Below, in pieces: positions 26,874 through 34,675 of a stretch of DNA of 64,000 nt. Every line of letters begins with the position of its first letter. Within the stretch, counting starts at the first letter, position 1. The position numbers and the translations under genes were made by a program. The notes below the pieces were generated by a model. The model worked only from the letters and a program-made list of their open reading frames with translations, ran no database searches and was not told the DNA's origin. This DNA is from Flavobacterium agrisoli (lineage in GTDB: Bacteria > Bacteroidota > Bacteroidia > Flavobacteriales > Flavobacteriaceae), in the NCBI RefSeq assembly GCF_016522065.1, contig NZ_JAEHFV010000004.1:62001-126000 (forward strand), read 5' to 3'.

Positions 26874-27602
26874 CTATTGCAAAAGCATTTCTTCGTAAAG
26901 AGACAAAACCGGAATGTTAAGGTGTTGGTTGATATTGGTTTTGGATGCTTTTTTTAATTTTAAACGTTCCTTCTTTCGTGTTTCAATAACAAAATCAATC
27001 GCATTGGTTGAGAGTATATTCGCTAATTCGGAACCAGTATCTTTATTTTGATGCGATTCTTTTTCTATAATTTGACTAATTTTTTGAAAAGGGAAATGCG
27101 TGTTCAAATAATTTTCCAACTTCTTTAAATTGATTTCCGATTCTTTATTCTGAAGAAAAACGGCATTCGTTAATGGATTGTCAACAGCATTATTTAGGTG
27201 TAAAATAGGCGTTTTTTGCTTTTCTAAATATTGAATTAAAGTGGAATGAAACCTTTTTTTGCTGTTAACCATAGAACTCGTAAGCACTATTAAATCGGTT
27301 TCAAATTGGTGTAGTAGTTTTTTTAAAAGACTCGAAGAAAGGCCAAATTGCCGTTTGAACTCGATACTGCAATTCGGAAAACGTTCCGCGTACTCTAAGC
27401 AAGTATCTACTATTTTTTGTTCTTTTGATGTTATTTGCGAATTGAATTCTCTTAAAAAATGTGCCGCCGAAATGGCATTAATTTCTTCCGAGACCCACAA
27501 AAGCACTATTTTAATTTCTTGATTTTGCCCGTGAACAATTGCAGTTTTAATTGCCGAAAGGGTGTCGTAATGGAGTTGTGTTGGAATTAAATAGTTTTTC
27601 AT
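26874..27602 (-). CDS. Universal stress protein-like protein
   Basis: A 242-residue cytoplasmic protein that looks like two UspA-type halves. The first begins MKNYLIPTQLHYDTLSAIKTAI, with FETDLIVLTSSM and RFHSTLIQYLEKQKTPILHL in the place of the usual nucleotide-loop region. The canonical ATP-binding GxxGxxxxxxxxGS motif is not evident, so nucleotide binding is doubtful. The assignment rests on overall pattern and is moderate. It lies between the Crp/Fnr gene and the histidine kinase gene on the same strand, 54 and 75 bases away. Confidence 0.5.
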   Translation of the reverse strand: MKNYLIPTQLHYDTLSAIKTAIVHGQNQEIKIVLLWVSEEINAISAAHFLREFNSQITSKEQKIVDTCLEYAERFPNCSIEFKRQFGLSSSLLKKLLHQFETDLIVLTSSMVNSKKRFHSTLIQYLEKQKTPILHLNNAVDNPLTNAVFLQNKESEINLKKLENYLNTHFPFQKISQIIEKESHQNKDTGSELANILSTNAIDFVIETRKKERLKLKKASKTNINQHLNIPVLSLYEEMLLQ

Positions 27603-27677
27603 AAGTACGCGTACTGCCTGTACTTACAAAATAAGAAGGGTAATATTAGAAAGGATTTAATACGGAATTAAAAAATC

Positions 27678-29072
27678 CTAAGAATCCAGATTAGAAATTT
27701 TAATCTTGTTGGTATGGAATACAATCGTTACAATAGTTCCTTTGTCTTTTTCAGATTGAATTTGTAATTCGCCATTGTGCATCCGAATGATTTTCATAGC
27801 CAGAGGCAATCCTAAACCGTAGCCAATGTATTTGCTGGCTTCTTTTCCTCTAAAAAAAGGCTCGTATAAATGCGGAATGTCTTCGGATGGAATCCCAATT
27901 CCGATATCGCTAATGGTTACTTTAATCGCATCTTTAACGGTGCTGAGGTTAACAAAAACTTCTTTGTTGTCAGAATATTTAACGCCGTTGGCAATAATGT
28001 TGTTGATGGCTAATTCTAATAAATTTTTGTTGCACGGAATGGTCAATAAACTACTGTCTTTGGCCGAATTATCCAATTTGATAGTAACTTTATTGTCTGG
28101 GTAAAATTTATCTAAATCGTTTTTTACTTCGAATAGTAAATCATCAATTCGCACTATGTTTTGCACTTGTTTGGTACCGTCGTATCCGGTTTGTGTGAGT
28201 TTTAAAAGGCTTTCGGTTAAGCTGCCTAATTTAGATGATTGTTTGTAAATATTCTCGAGCGAAGCAATGTATTCTTCTTTTTCGCGGTCTTTTAAAAGCA
28301 TGATTTCCGCTTCGGCAATAATTGTGGTAATAGGCGTTTTTAATTCATGCGAGGCATTGTTGATAAAGTTGGTCTGAATTTCAAAAGAAGTTTCCAATCG
28401 ATCCAACATGTTATTAAAGGTCGAAGTTAAATCGGCAATTTCATCCGAACTATCACTATTTTGCAATCGGCGAGATAAATTGGAAGCGCTAATTCGTTTT
28501 ACTTCTTTGGTAATATTTGCCACGGGATTAATCACTTTTTTGGCCAACAAACGACCTAAAAAGAAAGATAAAAGCACAAAGGCCAAAATACCAAACGACA
28601 TGATTCGGGTTATGTAAACCGTGGTTAAATGTCCTTTACGATCTACGGCCGAAATAATGACGATGTATTTTTGTCCGTGTTCGGTAAAAATTTGACCCAA
28701 AAAATATTTGTTGTTAATCTCAAAAGATTCTTTGCCGTTTTTTAAAACATTGGTGTAGAATTCGTTGGGTAAATTCAAATTGATGTTGTACTCAAACGTA
28801 TTGTGACTGTTTACTTTTAGTACAAAATCTTCTTCCTGAATTAGTTCTTCTAAACCGTTTTTTTTAAGCTGTTTGTAGTATTTTATTTTTTCGGGATCTT
28901 TTTGAAAATGAATCGACGCTACAATTTTAGCTCGGTCTTCTAACCGTTTCAAAAAATAATATTGATTATTACTTCGGAATAAATAAAAAACCAAAATACA
29001 CAATAGCAAAGTGCTAAAGGAAGATAAAATGACGTAACTAAAGGTGATTTTTTTCTTAATGTTCATGTTCAC
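27678..29072 (-). CDS. Sensor histidine kinase
   Basis: A 464-residue membrane kinase. Transmembrane segments at about 10-32 and 155-176 enclose a sensor loop of about 120 residues; a HAMP-type linker (KKVINPVANITKEVKRIS) follows. The phospho-accepting His242 is in NNASHELKTPITT. The ATPase domain has AINNIIANGVKYSDN (N box), VTISDIGIGIP (G1) and GYGLGLPLAMKIIRMHNG (G2). It overlaps the 3' end of the response regulator gene by 17 bases, so the pair is translationally coupled. The signal is unknown. Confidence 0.9.
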   Translation of the reverse strand: MNMNIKKKITFSYVILSSFSTLLLCILVFYLFRSNNQYYFLKRLEDRAKIVASIHFQKDPEKIKYYKQLKKNGLEELIQEEDFVLKVNSHNTFEYNINLNLPNEFYTNVLKNGKESFEINNKYFLGQIFTEHGQKYIVIISAVDRKGHLTTVYITRIMSFGILAFVLLSFFLGRLLAKKVINPVANITKEVKRISASNLSRRLQNSDSSDEIADLTSTFNNMLDRLETSFEIQTNFINNASHELKTPITTIIAEAEIMLLKDREKEEYIASLENIYKQSSKLGSLTESLLKLTQTGYDGTKQVQNIVRIDDLLFEVKNDLDKFYPDNKVTIKLDNSAKDSSLLTIPCNKNLLELAINNIIANGVKYSDNKEVFVNLSTVKDAIKVTISDIGIGIPSEDIPHLYEPFFRGKEASKYIGYGLGLPLAMKIIRMHNGELQIQSEKDKGTIVTIVFHTNKIKISNLDS

Positions 29073-29742
29073 TTTGTATCATGTATCCAAATCCTTTGAT
29101 GGTTTGAATTTTTTTGGTGTTGTAGGGTTTGTCAATTTTTTTGCGAAGGTAATTGATGTATACATCTACCACATTCGTATTCATATCAAACGTAATGTCC
29201 CATACATTATCTAAAATTTGATTTCGCGAAACAATGGTTCCCGAATTTTTAGCAAGATAGTGCAAAAGTGTAAACTCTTTATAAGTCAAAGCAATCGGAT
29301 TTCCGTTTTTGTAAACCGTTTTGGTTTTAGCATTGATTTCTAAATCGTCTATTTTTATAATATCGGGTGACTGTTGGTCAATTTTAGCTCTTCGTGCTAA
29401 GGCCATAACACGGGCATTTAATTCGCTAAATTTAAAAGGTTTTACCAAATAATCATCGGCACCATTTTCTAAACCATTTACGATGTTTTCGGAAGTTCCC
29501 AAGGCTGTAAGTAACAAAATAGGAACAAAATTTTTCATAGCCCGTAACTTACGGCAAATTTCGATTCCGTTGATTTTTGGAAGCATAACATCTAAAACAA
29601 CCACATCAAAAGTGTTGGTCAGAATCATTTGCAACGCAGTTTCTCCATCAAGAGAGACACTCACATCGTAGTTATTCTCGGCAAATCCTTTTCTTAAAAT
29701 GGCCAGTAAATTCGGTTCGTCTTCTACAATTAATAGTTTCAT
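29056..29742 (-). CDS. OmpR-type response regulator
   Basis: A 228-residue regulator. The receiver domain has the acidic pocket IVEDEP, the phospho-acceptor Asp51 (VVVLDVMLP), LLTA at 77-80 and the conserved Lys101 in DDYLVKPFK. The C-terminal winged helix reads LTYKEFTLLHYLAKNSG ... NVVDVYINYLRKKID and TIKGFGYMI. It is first gene of the two-component operon with the histidine kinase. A TAAGTTTG -7 element (29769-29762) sits about 20 bases upstream. Confidence 0.92.
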   Translation of the reverse strand: MKLLIVEDEPNLLAILRKGFAENNYDVSVSLDGETALQMILTNTFDVVVLDVMLPKINGIEICRKLRAMKNFVPILLLTALGTSENIVNGLENGADDYLVKPFKFSELNARVMALARRAKIDQQSPDIIKIDDLEINAKTKTVYKNGNPIALTYKEFTLLHYLAKNSGTIVSRNQILDNVWDITFDMNTNVVDVYINYLRKKIDKPYNTKKIQTIKGFGYMIQSEHEH

Positions 29743-30041
29743 TTGGTCAGAAATGTTTTTACAAACTTAAAAAAAAGCAATGCTTCTTTTGGGATGATGC
29801 GGTTTAATTAAGATTTTTTTATAAATAAACCTTGAAATCTTGTTTTGAAAACCAAAATCTATTTTTAAATCCGATTTAGCGTTTTCAAAATCAAATACTT
29901 CACAAAATGGAAGCAAAATCAAAATTATGAAACCCTCTGATAAAATTGTATAACAAATTTGCTGTAAGCACATCGGATATTTGTAAGGTAAAATAACAAA
30001 CCGTTTTTACGAGAAAAAATGGATTTAAAACGGAATTACTA

Positions 30042-30812
30042 ATGAAAAAAATTTACATCAATACGGGGAACACTACTACTATTTTATCACAACTCAATAA
30101 AGCATTGGGCGGAAAAATGACAACGGTAAACGACGAAAGCAAAATTTTACTCAAGTCGGATTTGGCTCGTGGTCGCATTAAAAGTTCTTATTTTAAAGAA
30201 GGCGCTTTGTACATGCAATTTGATTTGTATTTTACAGAAGAAGTATCTCTAAGTTTAGAATCGTTTGAAAATGTACCTTTGTTTTTTGCGTATTGCTCTT
30301 ATGGAGAAATTAAACACGGTTACGGTTTTCAAAATAACAATACTTTTTGTTTGAAGGCAGGAAAATCGGCCATTATAAACGGTAACGGAAATGTAAATAC
30401 GGTTGTTAGTTTTAAGAAAAACCAGCGTATTTCGTTTTCGCTTCTAGGAATGGCAACACAATCCTCGCGATTTGACGCAAACTACGGAATGAAAAATCAA
30501 CTCAAAGCACTTTTTGTAGATGACAATCACAGCCGAATCAAAAGTGGAAAGTCAAATTCGAGAATAAAACAAAATTTGCAAGCACTCAATCAAATTAACA
30601 GTAAAAGCACCGAAAGTCATTTGGCTAAAAAAGCGTTAGTGGATCAAATTTTTGGTTATGAAATTGCACAATATACTAGTGTTTGGGAAACCATGTTGGC
30701 TTCTGTGAATTTGATGGTGCCGAGGTACGTTTTGAGTTTTAAAAATTACATCCATACTCTTTATACGCAAATTACCAATGGTAGTTTGTTGGTACAAGGA
30801 GTACGAGAATAA
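30042..30812 (+). CDS. Hypothetical protein, no recognised domain
   Basis: A 256-residue protein without signal peptide or membrane segment. I do not recognise it. The first 140 residues look beta-rich, with alternating hydrophobic strands (LYMQFDLYFTEEVSLSL, FAYCSYGEIKHGYGF) and a glycine/asparagine turn (SAIINGNGNVNT), and recall the sensing half of AraC-type regulators of Bacteroidota. The C-terminal part is helical and lysine-rich, but no helix-turn-helix is apparent. It stands alone, divergent from the response regulator across 299 bases, and ends at a bidirectional hairpin. Confidence 0.7.
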   Translation: MKKIYINTGNTTTILSQLNKALGGKMTTVNDESKILLKSDLARGRIKSSYFKEGALYMQFDLYFTEEVSLSLESFENVPLFFAYCSYGEIKHGYGFQNNNTFCLKAGKSAIINGNGNVNTVVSFKKNQRISFSLLGMATQSSRFDANYGMKNQLKALFVDDNHSRIKSGKSNSRIKQNLQALNQINSKSTESHLAKKALVDQIFGYEIAQYTSVWETMLASVNLMVPRYVLSFKNYIHTLYTQITNGSLLVQGVRE

Positions 30813-30856
30813 GGAATATTTTGGTTTTTAAATATAAATAGATTGGTTTTTGGTTT

Positions 30857-30895
30857 GTAAAAAGGCAGTAGCTCTAAAAGTTACTGCCTTTTACT
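30857..30895. terminator. Bidirectional terminator
   Basis: AAAAGGCAGTA pairs with TACTGCCTTTT (11-bp stem). It lies between the plus-strand hypothetical gene and the convergent small hydrophilic protein gene. Confidence 0.8.
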
Positions 30896-31164
30896 TATTT
30901 ATCATCTTGATCCAAATGTTCGGTTTGTTCCAGTTCTTTCTTCCTAGGCGGTTTTTCTTCATAACCCAAATTGGTAATGCTTTCGGTTAACGGGTCGATT
31001 TTTTCTTTATTCAAATCGTCCATCAAATCAATCGGAATTGGAAATTTTTTCTTTTTATCTGGGTCTTTTCCTGTAGATTCTTCTTCGTTTTTGAATGCAG
31101 TTTCATCCAAGCGTTCGGCTTGATTTTTGTCTTTGTTGTCTTCGTTGTGAGTTGTATTTTCCAT
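30895..31164 (-). CDS. Small highly charged hydrophilic protein
   Basis: An 89-residue protein made mostly of Lys, Glu, Asp and Asn, with one short less-polar stretch (KFPIPIDLMDDLNKE). No cysteine, signal or membrane segment. It is probably intrinsically disordered. The family is unknown; similar small charged proteins are common near stress genes in Flavobacterium. Support for being real: ATG start, a terminator right at its end, and a following gene on the same strand whose protein starts with the same MENT residues. Confidence 0.55.
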   Translation of the reverse strand: MENTTHNEDNKDKNQAERLDETAFKNEEESTGKDPDKKKKFPIPIDLMDDLNKEKIDPLTESITNLGYEEKPPRKKELEQTEHLDQDDK

Positions 31165-31261
31165 GATGCGTTGTTTTAAAGTTGTGAATAAATAAAGGTA
31201 TAACTTGCTGGAACAAGGTTTGTTATAAAACTATTTTTTCAGTTTATAGAATTTAAACCAC

Positions 31262-31302
31262 AAAAAAAACTACTTTGTTACAAGTAGCAAAGTAGTTTTT
31301 AA
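31262..31302 (-). terminator. Terminator of the DUF2383 gene
   Basis: AAAACTACTTTG and CAAAGTAGTTTTTTTT (minus strand) form a 12-bp stem with a U tract, 18 bases after the stop codon. Confidence 0.8.
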
Positions 31303-31319
31303 TGATGCTCGCGAAATCT

Positions 31320-31790
31320 TTAGATAATCGCTTCTTTTTTAAGTTCAATTTTAGCCAGCGTGTTTTTAATATTAGCCAATTGTTTCGCAACCAAGCCATG
31401 TAACATTGGGTTAAAATGACCTTCTTCTAGCGTGCTTTCGTATTTTTTGATGGCTGCCTCTTCACCTGTAATACAAGCGTTGATGATGGCTTCTTTGTCG
31501 CCACCTGTCACCATCGATTTAAAATCAATCCATGTTCTATGAATGGCTCCCAATGGACCACTTGTGGTGTTGGTCGATTTTCCTAGTTTGTTAATCTCAT
31601 CTTGAAGTTCGGTAATATGAAGCGCTCTTTCGCGTGCATAACTCAAAAAATCAGCTTTGCTTTGTGCGTCTTCTACATTTTCGGCGGCGTTAGTATAACC
31701 CAATTTTCCGTCTTCTAAAATGGCAATTAAGCCTTCTAATTGATCAATTGTTGTACTTGTTTCCTGATTTGTTCTATCTGTATTTTCCAT
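31320..31790 (-). CDS. PA2169-type four-helix-bundle protein (DUF2383)
   Basis: A 156-residue all-helical protein of the PA2169/DUF2383 family, related to ferritin-like bundles. The text TTIDQLEGLIAILEDGKLGYTNAAENV and RTWIDFKSMVTGGDKEAIINACITGEEAAIKKYE is characteristic. These proteins are usually stress-linked; the function is unknown. A TAAGTTTG -7 element (31825-31818) lies 28 bases upstream. Its own terminator separates it from the small charged protein gene. Confidence 0.8.
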   Translation of the reverse strand: MENTDRTNQETSTTIDQLEGLIAILEDGKLGYTNAAENVEDAQSKADFLSYARERALHITELQDEINKLGKSTNTTSGPLGAIHRTWIDFKSMVTGGDKEAIINACITGEEAAIKKYESTLEEGHFNPMLHGLVAKQLANIKNTLAKIELKKEAII

Positions 31791-31901
31791 GATTTTATAT
31801 TTTTAAAATGTTATATACAAACTTATTCTAAAACAGGTTGTTGCGTCTTACATAATTTAGAAACCATTTTATATAATTGATTTGGCGTAGAAAAAAAGCA
31901 T

Positions 31902-31934
31902 AAAAAAACTGCCTCGTAAAGCAGTTTTAATTTT
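31902..31934 (-). terminator. Terminator of the U32 gene
   Basis: AAAACTGC ... GCAGTTTTTTT (minus strand) with a short loop and U tract, 20 bases after the stop. Confidence 0.75.
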
Positions 31935-31949
31935 TAGAATTGTAGGGTT

Positions 31950-33824
31950 TTAGTGAAAATGATCTTCCTCGATTTCAAATTCGGCATCTTTTTCCCAGAT
32001 TTCCATTTCGCAGGGTTTACAATTGAATTTTAGTTTGTATTCCAATTCACCCTGTTTTAAAACTAATGGTTCTTTTACTTTAACACCTACGATGTCTTTT
32101 TGGTGAATTGGACATTTTTTTAATTCGTATTTGATGCAATATTTGGTGGTCATTACACGTGATTTTCCTGGATCCCATTGCAATTCGAATGCTTTTTCTA
32201 TTTCGGTAACACCGTGACGTTCGTAGAATTTACGAGCGGTTTTGTTCGAAACGTTGTACATGAAATCCAATTTGGTTTCTGGATAAGGATGTGACGTTTT
32301 GACCAATTGGTGTTCTTCGCGAACGTAATTTTTCAAACGAATTTCAGATAATTGTTCGAAAACATTTCTTCGCATTTCGTTTATTTTTGAAATAGGAAGG
32401 AACCAGTTTTGCGAAAACATTACATTGATTTCATCTGCGCTGTAGGGTGTAAAACCTGTTTTTGCCAATTGCACTTTTATGTTTTCTTCGATCGATTCGC
32501 CCGTTTTTGTTTGTTCTTTTGGATGCTCTAATTTTACGGTGCTTACATTTCCATCTTCGTCGGTTGCAATTAATTCAAAACCGTTTTCGTTTTCGGTAAG
32601 CAATAAAGTAGTTCCGATTTTACGGATGGCACTGTCTTCTCTCTCCACAATTTTGATGAAAGCAGCGTCGTTGTTTCTGTAAATGAAAGTTCCGTCTTTG
32701 ATTTCTTTTAAAACGTTTGGGTATACTTTTCCGTTGTCTGCTTTGTTGACGTAGATTCCGTCGGCTTCGTTATTTTCTTTGATGAAACAAAGTCCGTCAC
32801 CGTTGTTTAATAATTCACCGTTTTCGATTTCGTAAGCGTTTCCAATCGTTCGGATTAATTTACCAATATATTGTCCTTTTGATTTTGGACTTTCCCAGGA
32901 ACCAATCGAACTGTGTCTTTCGTTTACGAAATAATCCGTATAACCACGATTGAACGTTCTGCTTAAAGTAGAATCAAAAGTATAGGTGCATTTTCCAGAA
33001 GAAGCTTTAATGTATTTGTCGCTTCCTTCTCCTTCTAAAAAGCTGTCTAATTTTTGCCGTAAATACGAAACGTTGTTTTTAACATAAGCGACATCTTTTA
33101 AACGGCCTTCAATTTTGAAAGAAACGATTCCCGCTTCAATTAAATTCGGAATCTGATCCGAAACGTCTAAATCTTTAATCGATAGCAAGTGGCTGTTTTT
33201 GATTAAAGTTTCTCCGTTTCCATCGATTAAGTTATATGGTAAACGGCAGTTTTGTGCACAAGAACCGCGGTTGGCACTACGTTCTCCGTTGGCCACACTC
33301 ATATAACAGTTTCCGCTAAACGAAACACATAAAGCTCCGGTAACAAAAAACTCTAACTCAACATCAGCGTGGTCGTATATTGTTTTAATTTGATGCAGGT
33401 TTAATTCACGTGCTAACACCACACGTTTGATTCCGGCATCTTTCAAAAATTTAATTTTATCTGCATCGCGGTTATTGGTTTGTGTACTGGCGTGCAATAC
33501 AATAGGAGGCAATTCCATTTCCATAATTGCCATATCTTGAATGATAAGCGCATCAACGCCAATATCGTACAATTCCCAAATCATTAAACGGCAGGTTTCT
33601 AGCTCGTTATCATATAAAATAGTATTAATAACCACAAAAACCTGAGCATTAAATAAATGCGCATATTTAACCAAGGCCGCAACATCTTCGATTGAGTTGT
33701 TGGCATTAGAACGCGCTCCAAATTGTGGCGCTCCAATATATACTGCATCAGCACCACTATTGATGGCCGCCATTCCTCCAATTAAATCTTTAGCGGGAGC
33801 TAATATTTCGATTTTCTTCTTCAT
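31950..33824 (-). CDS. U32-family protein (putative RNA hydroxylation factor)
   Basis: A 624-residue cytoplasmic protein. The N-terminal half is the U32 barrel (KIEILAPAKDLIGGMAAINSGADAVYIGAPQFGAR) with the signature ELEFFVTGALCVSFSGNCYMS and GSCAQNCRLPY, whose cysteines are expected to hold a metal centre. The C-terminal half ends with KYCIKYELKKCP and FNCKPCEMEIW, a further cysteine set. Characterised bacterial U32 proteins (RlhA, TrhP) take part in rRNA or tRNA hydroxylation, so the old peptidase name is probably wrong here. Which RNA is modified cannot be told. The gene is monocistronic. Confidence 0.85.
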   Translation of the reverse strand: MKKKIEILAPAKDLIGGMAAINSGADAVYIGAPQFGARSNANNSIEDVAALVKYAHLFNAQVFVVINTILYDNELETCRLMIWELYDIGVDALIIQDMAIMEMELPPIVLHASTQTNNRDADKIKFLKDAGIKRVVLARELNLHQIKTIYDHADVELEFFVTGALCVSFSGNCYMSVANGERSANRGSCAQNCRLPYNLIDGNGETLIKNSHLLSIKDLDVSDQIPNLIEAGIVSFKIEGRLKDVAYVKNNVSYLRQKLDSFLEGEGSDKYIKASSGKCTYTFDSTLSRTFNRGYTDYFVNERHSSIGSWESPKSKGQYIGKLIRTIGNAYEIENGELLNNGDGLCFIKENNEADGIYVNKADNGKVYPNVLKEIKDGTFIYRNNDAAFIKIVEREDSAIRKIGTTLLLTENENGFELIATDEDGNVSTVKLEHPKEQTKTGESIEENIKVQLAKTGFTPYSADEINVMFSQNWFLPISKINEMRRNVFEQLSEIRLKNYVREEHQLVKTSHPYPETKLDFMYNVSNKTARKFYERHGVTEIEKAFELQWDPGKSRVMTTKYCIKYELKKCPIHQKDIVGVKVKEPLVLKQGELEYKLKFNCKPCEMEIWEKDAEFEIEEDHFH

Positions 33825-34031
33825 TTCTAAAATGTTAGACTTTTACGGAATTCCCCAAAAAAGTGTGCAAAGGTCTAATAAATTTTGGAAGATTTCTAAT
33901 GCTTTGTTTATTTTTTTGAAATTGTTAACTGAAATGATAAGTAAGATCTAATTTTAAATTTTTGCTAGATGCTTTTTTTTATTGAAGTGTTTGTTTTGCA
34001 AAGTTGGAATAACAGCAAAGCCGAGATCAAG

Positions 34032-34469
34032 TTATAGCGTTGGTTTATTTGAAAAATACTTTTGTTTTAAATACGTCCATGCTCCTGTAGACCATAAGGC
34101 CCACAAAATAAGTACAGGCTGAAAGAGTAAACGAATGAAGCGCTTTTTGTCTGTATCAAGTCCAAAAGCATCAATACCGTTGGTGTACTGCGAAATGTTT
34201 CCTGGGAATATCAGAATGTAAAATACAGCTAAAGCAAGTCCGACTTTAATGCGGTGTTTTACAATAAAAATCAGGCTTAATCCCAGAGCAATTTCAACAA
34301 CGCCCGAGGCGAGTACTACAAAGTCGATAAAAGCGGGGTTGTCTGGTAGCCATTTTGGTACTTGAGCTACGAATTCCTGACGTTGAAAAGTAAGGTGGCT
34401 TATTCCAGCAAAGGTCATAAAAGCACCTAATAGGATTCGGAATATTTTTTGAGTGAGAGATGTTTCCAT
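34032..34469 (-). CDS. DoxX family membrane protein
   Basis: A 145-residue protein with four hydrophobic segments (FRILLGAFMTFAGISHL, AFIDFVVLASGVVEIALGLSLIF, KVGLALAVFYILIFPGN, FIRLLFQPVLILWALWSTGAW) in the usual DoxX arrangement. DoxX proteins are inner-membrane proteins, often linked to redox stress; the biochemical role is not settled. The PL11 gene lies upstream on the same strand but is separated by a terminator. Confidence 0.85.
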   Translation of the reverse strand: METSLTQKIFRILLGAFMTFAGISHLTFQRQEFVAQVPKWLPDNPAFIDFVVLASGVVEIALGLSLIFIVKHRIKVGLALAVFYILIFPGNISQYTNGIDAFGLDTDKKRFIRLLFQPVLILWALWSTGAWTYLKQKYFSNKPTL

Positions 34470-34625
34470 AATGGTAAAATGAATTTTAAAAATGACTTTC
34501 CTTAAAAATACGTCTTTTTATTTTTAATTCTAATTGTTTTTATCGTTCGAAATGGATTGGATTAATAAAAAATGGATTGCGTTCATGAAATCGTTTAAAT
34601 GAAGTTTTAGTATTGTAGATTGAAA

Positions 34626-34657
34626 TAAAAAAGCCTCAAGAAGTTCTCGAGGCTTTG
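34626..34657 (-). terminator. Terminator of the PL11 lyase gene
   Basis: AAAGCCTC ... GAGGCTTTTTT (minus strand) with a short loop and U tract, about 20 bases after the stop. Confidence 0.75.
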
Positions 34658-34675
34658 GATTTAATAGCGTTTTTA

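Noticed and set aside
29767..29973. A 68-codon open frame on the minus strand upstream of the response regulator
   Set aside because: It lies in the AT-rich intergenic region, has no family resemblance and overlaps the regulator's likely promoter.
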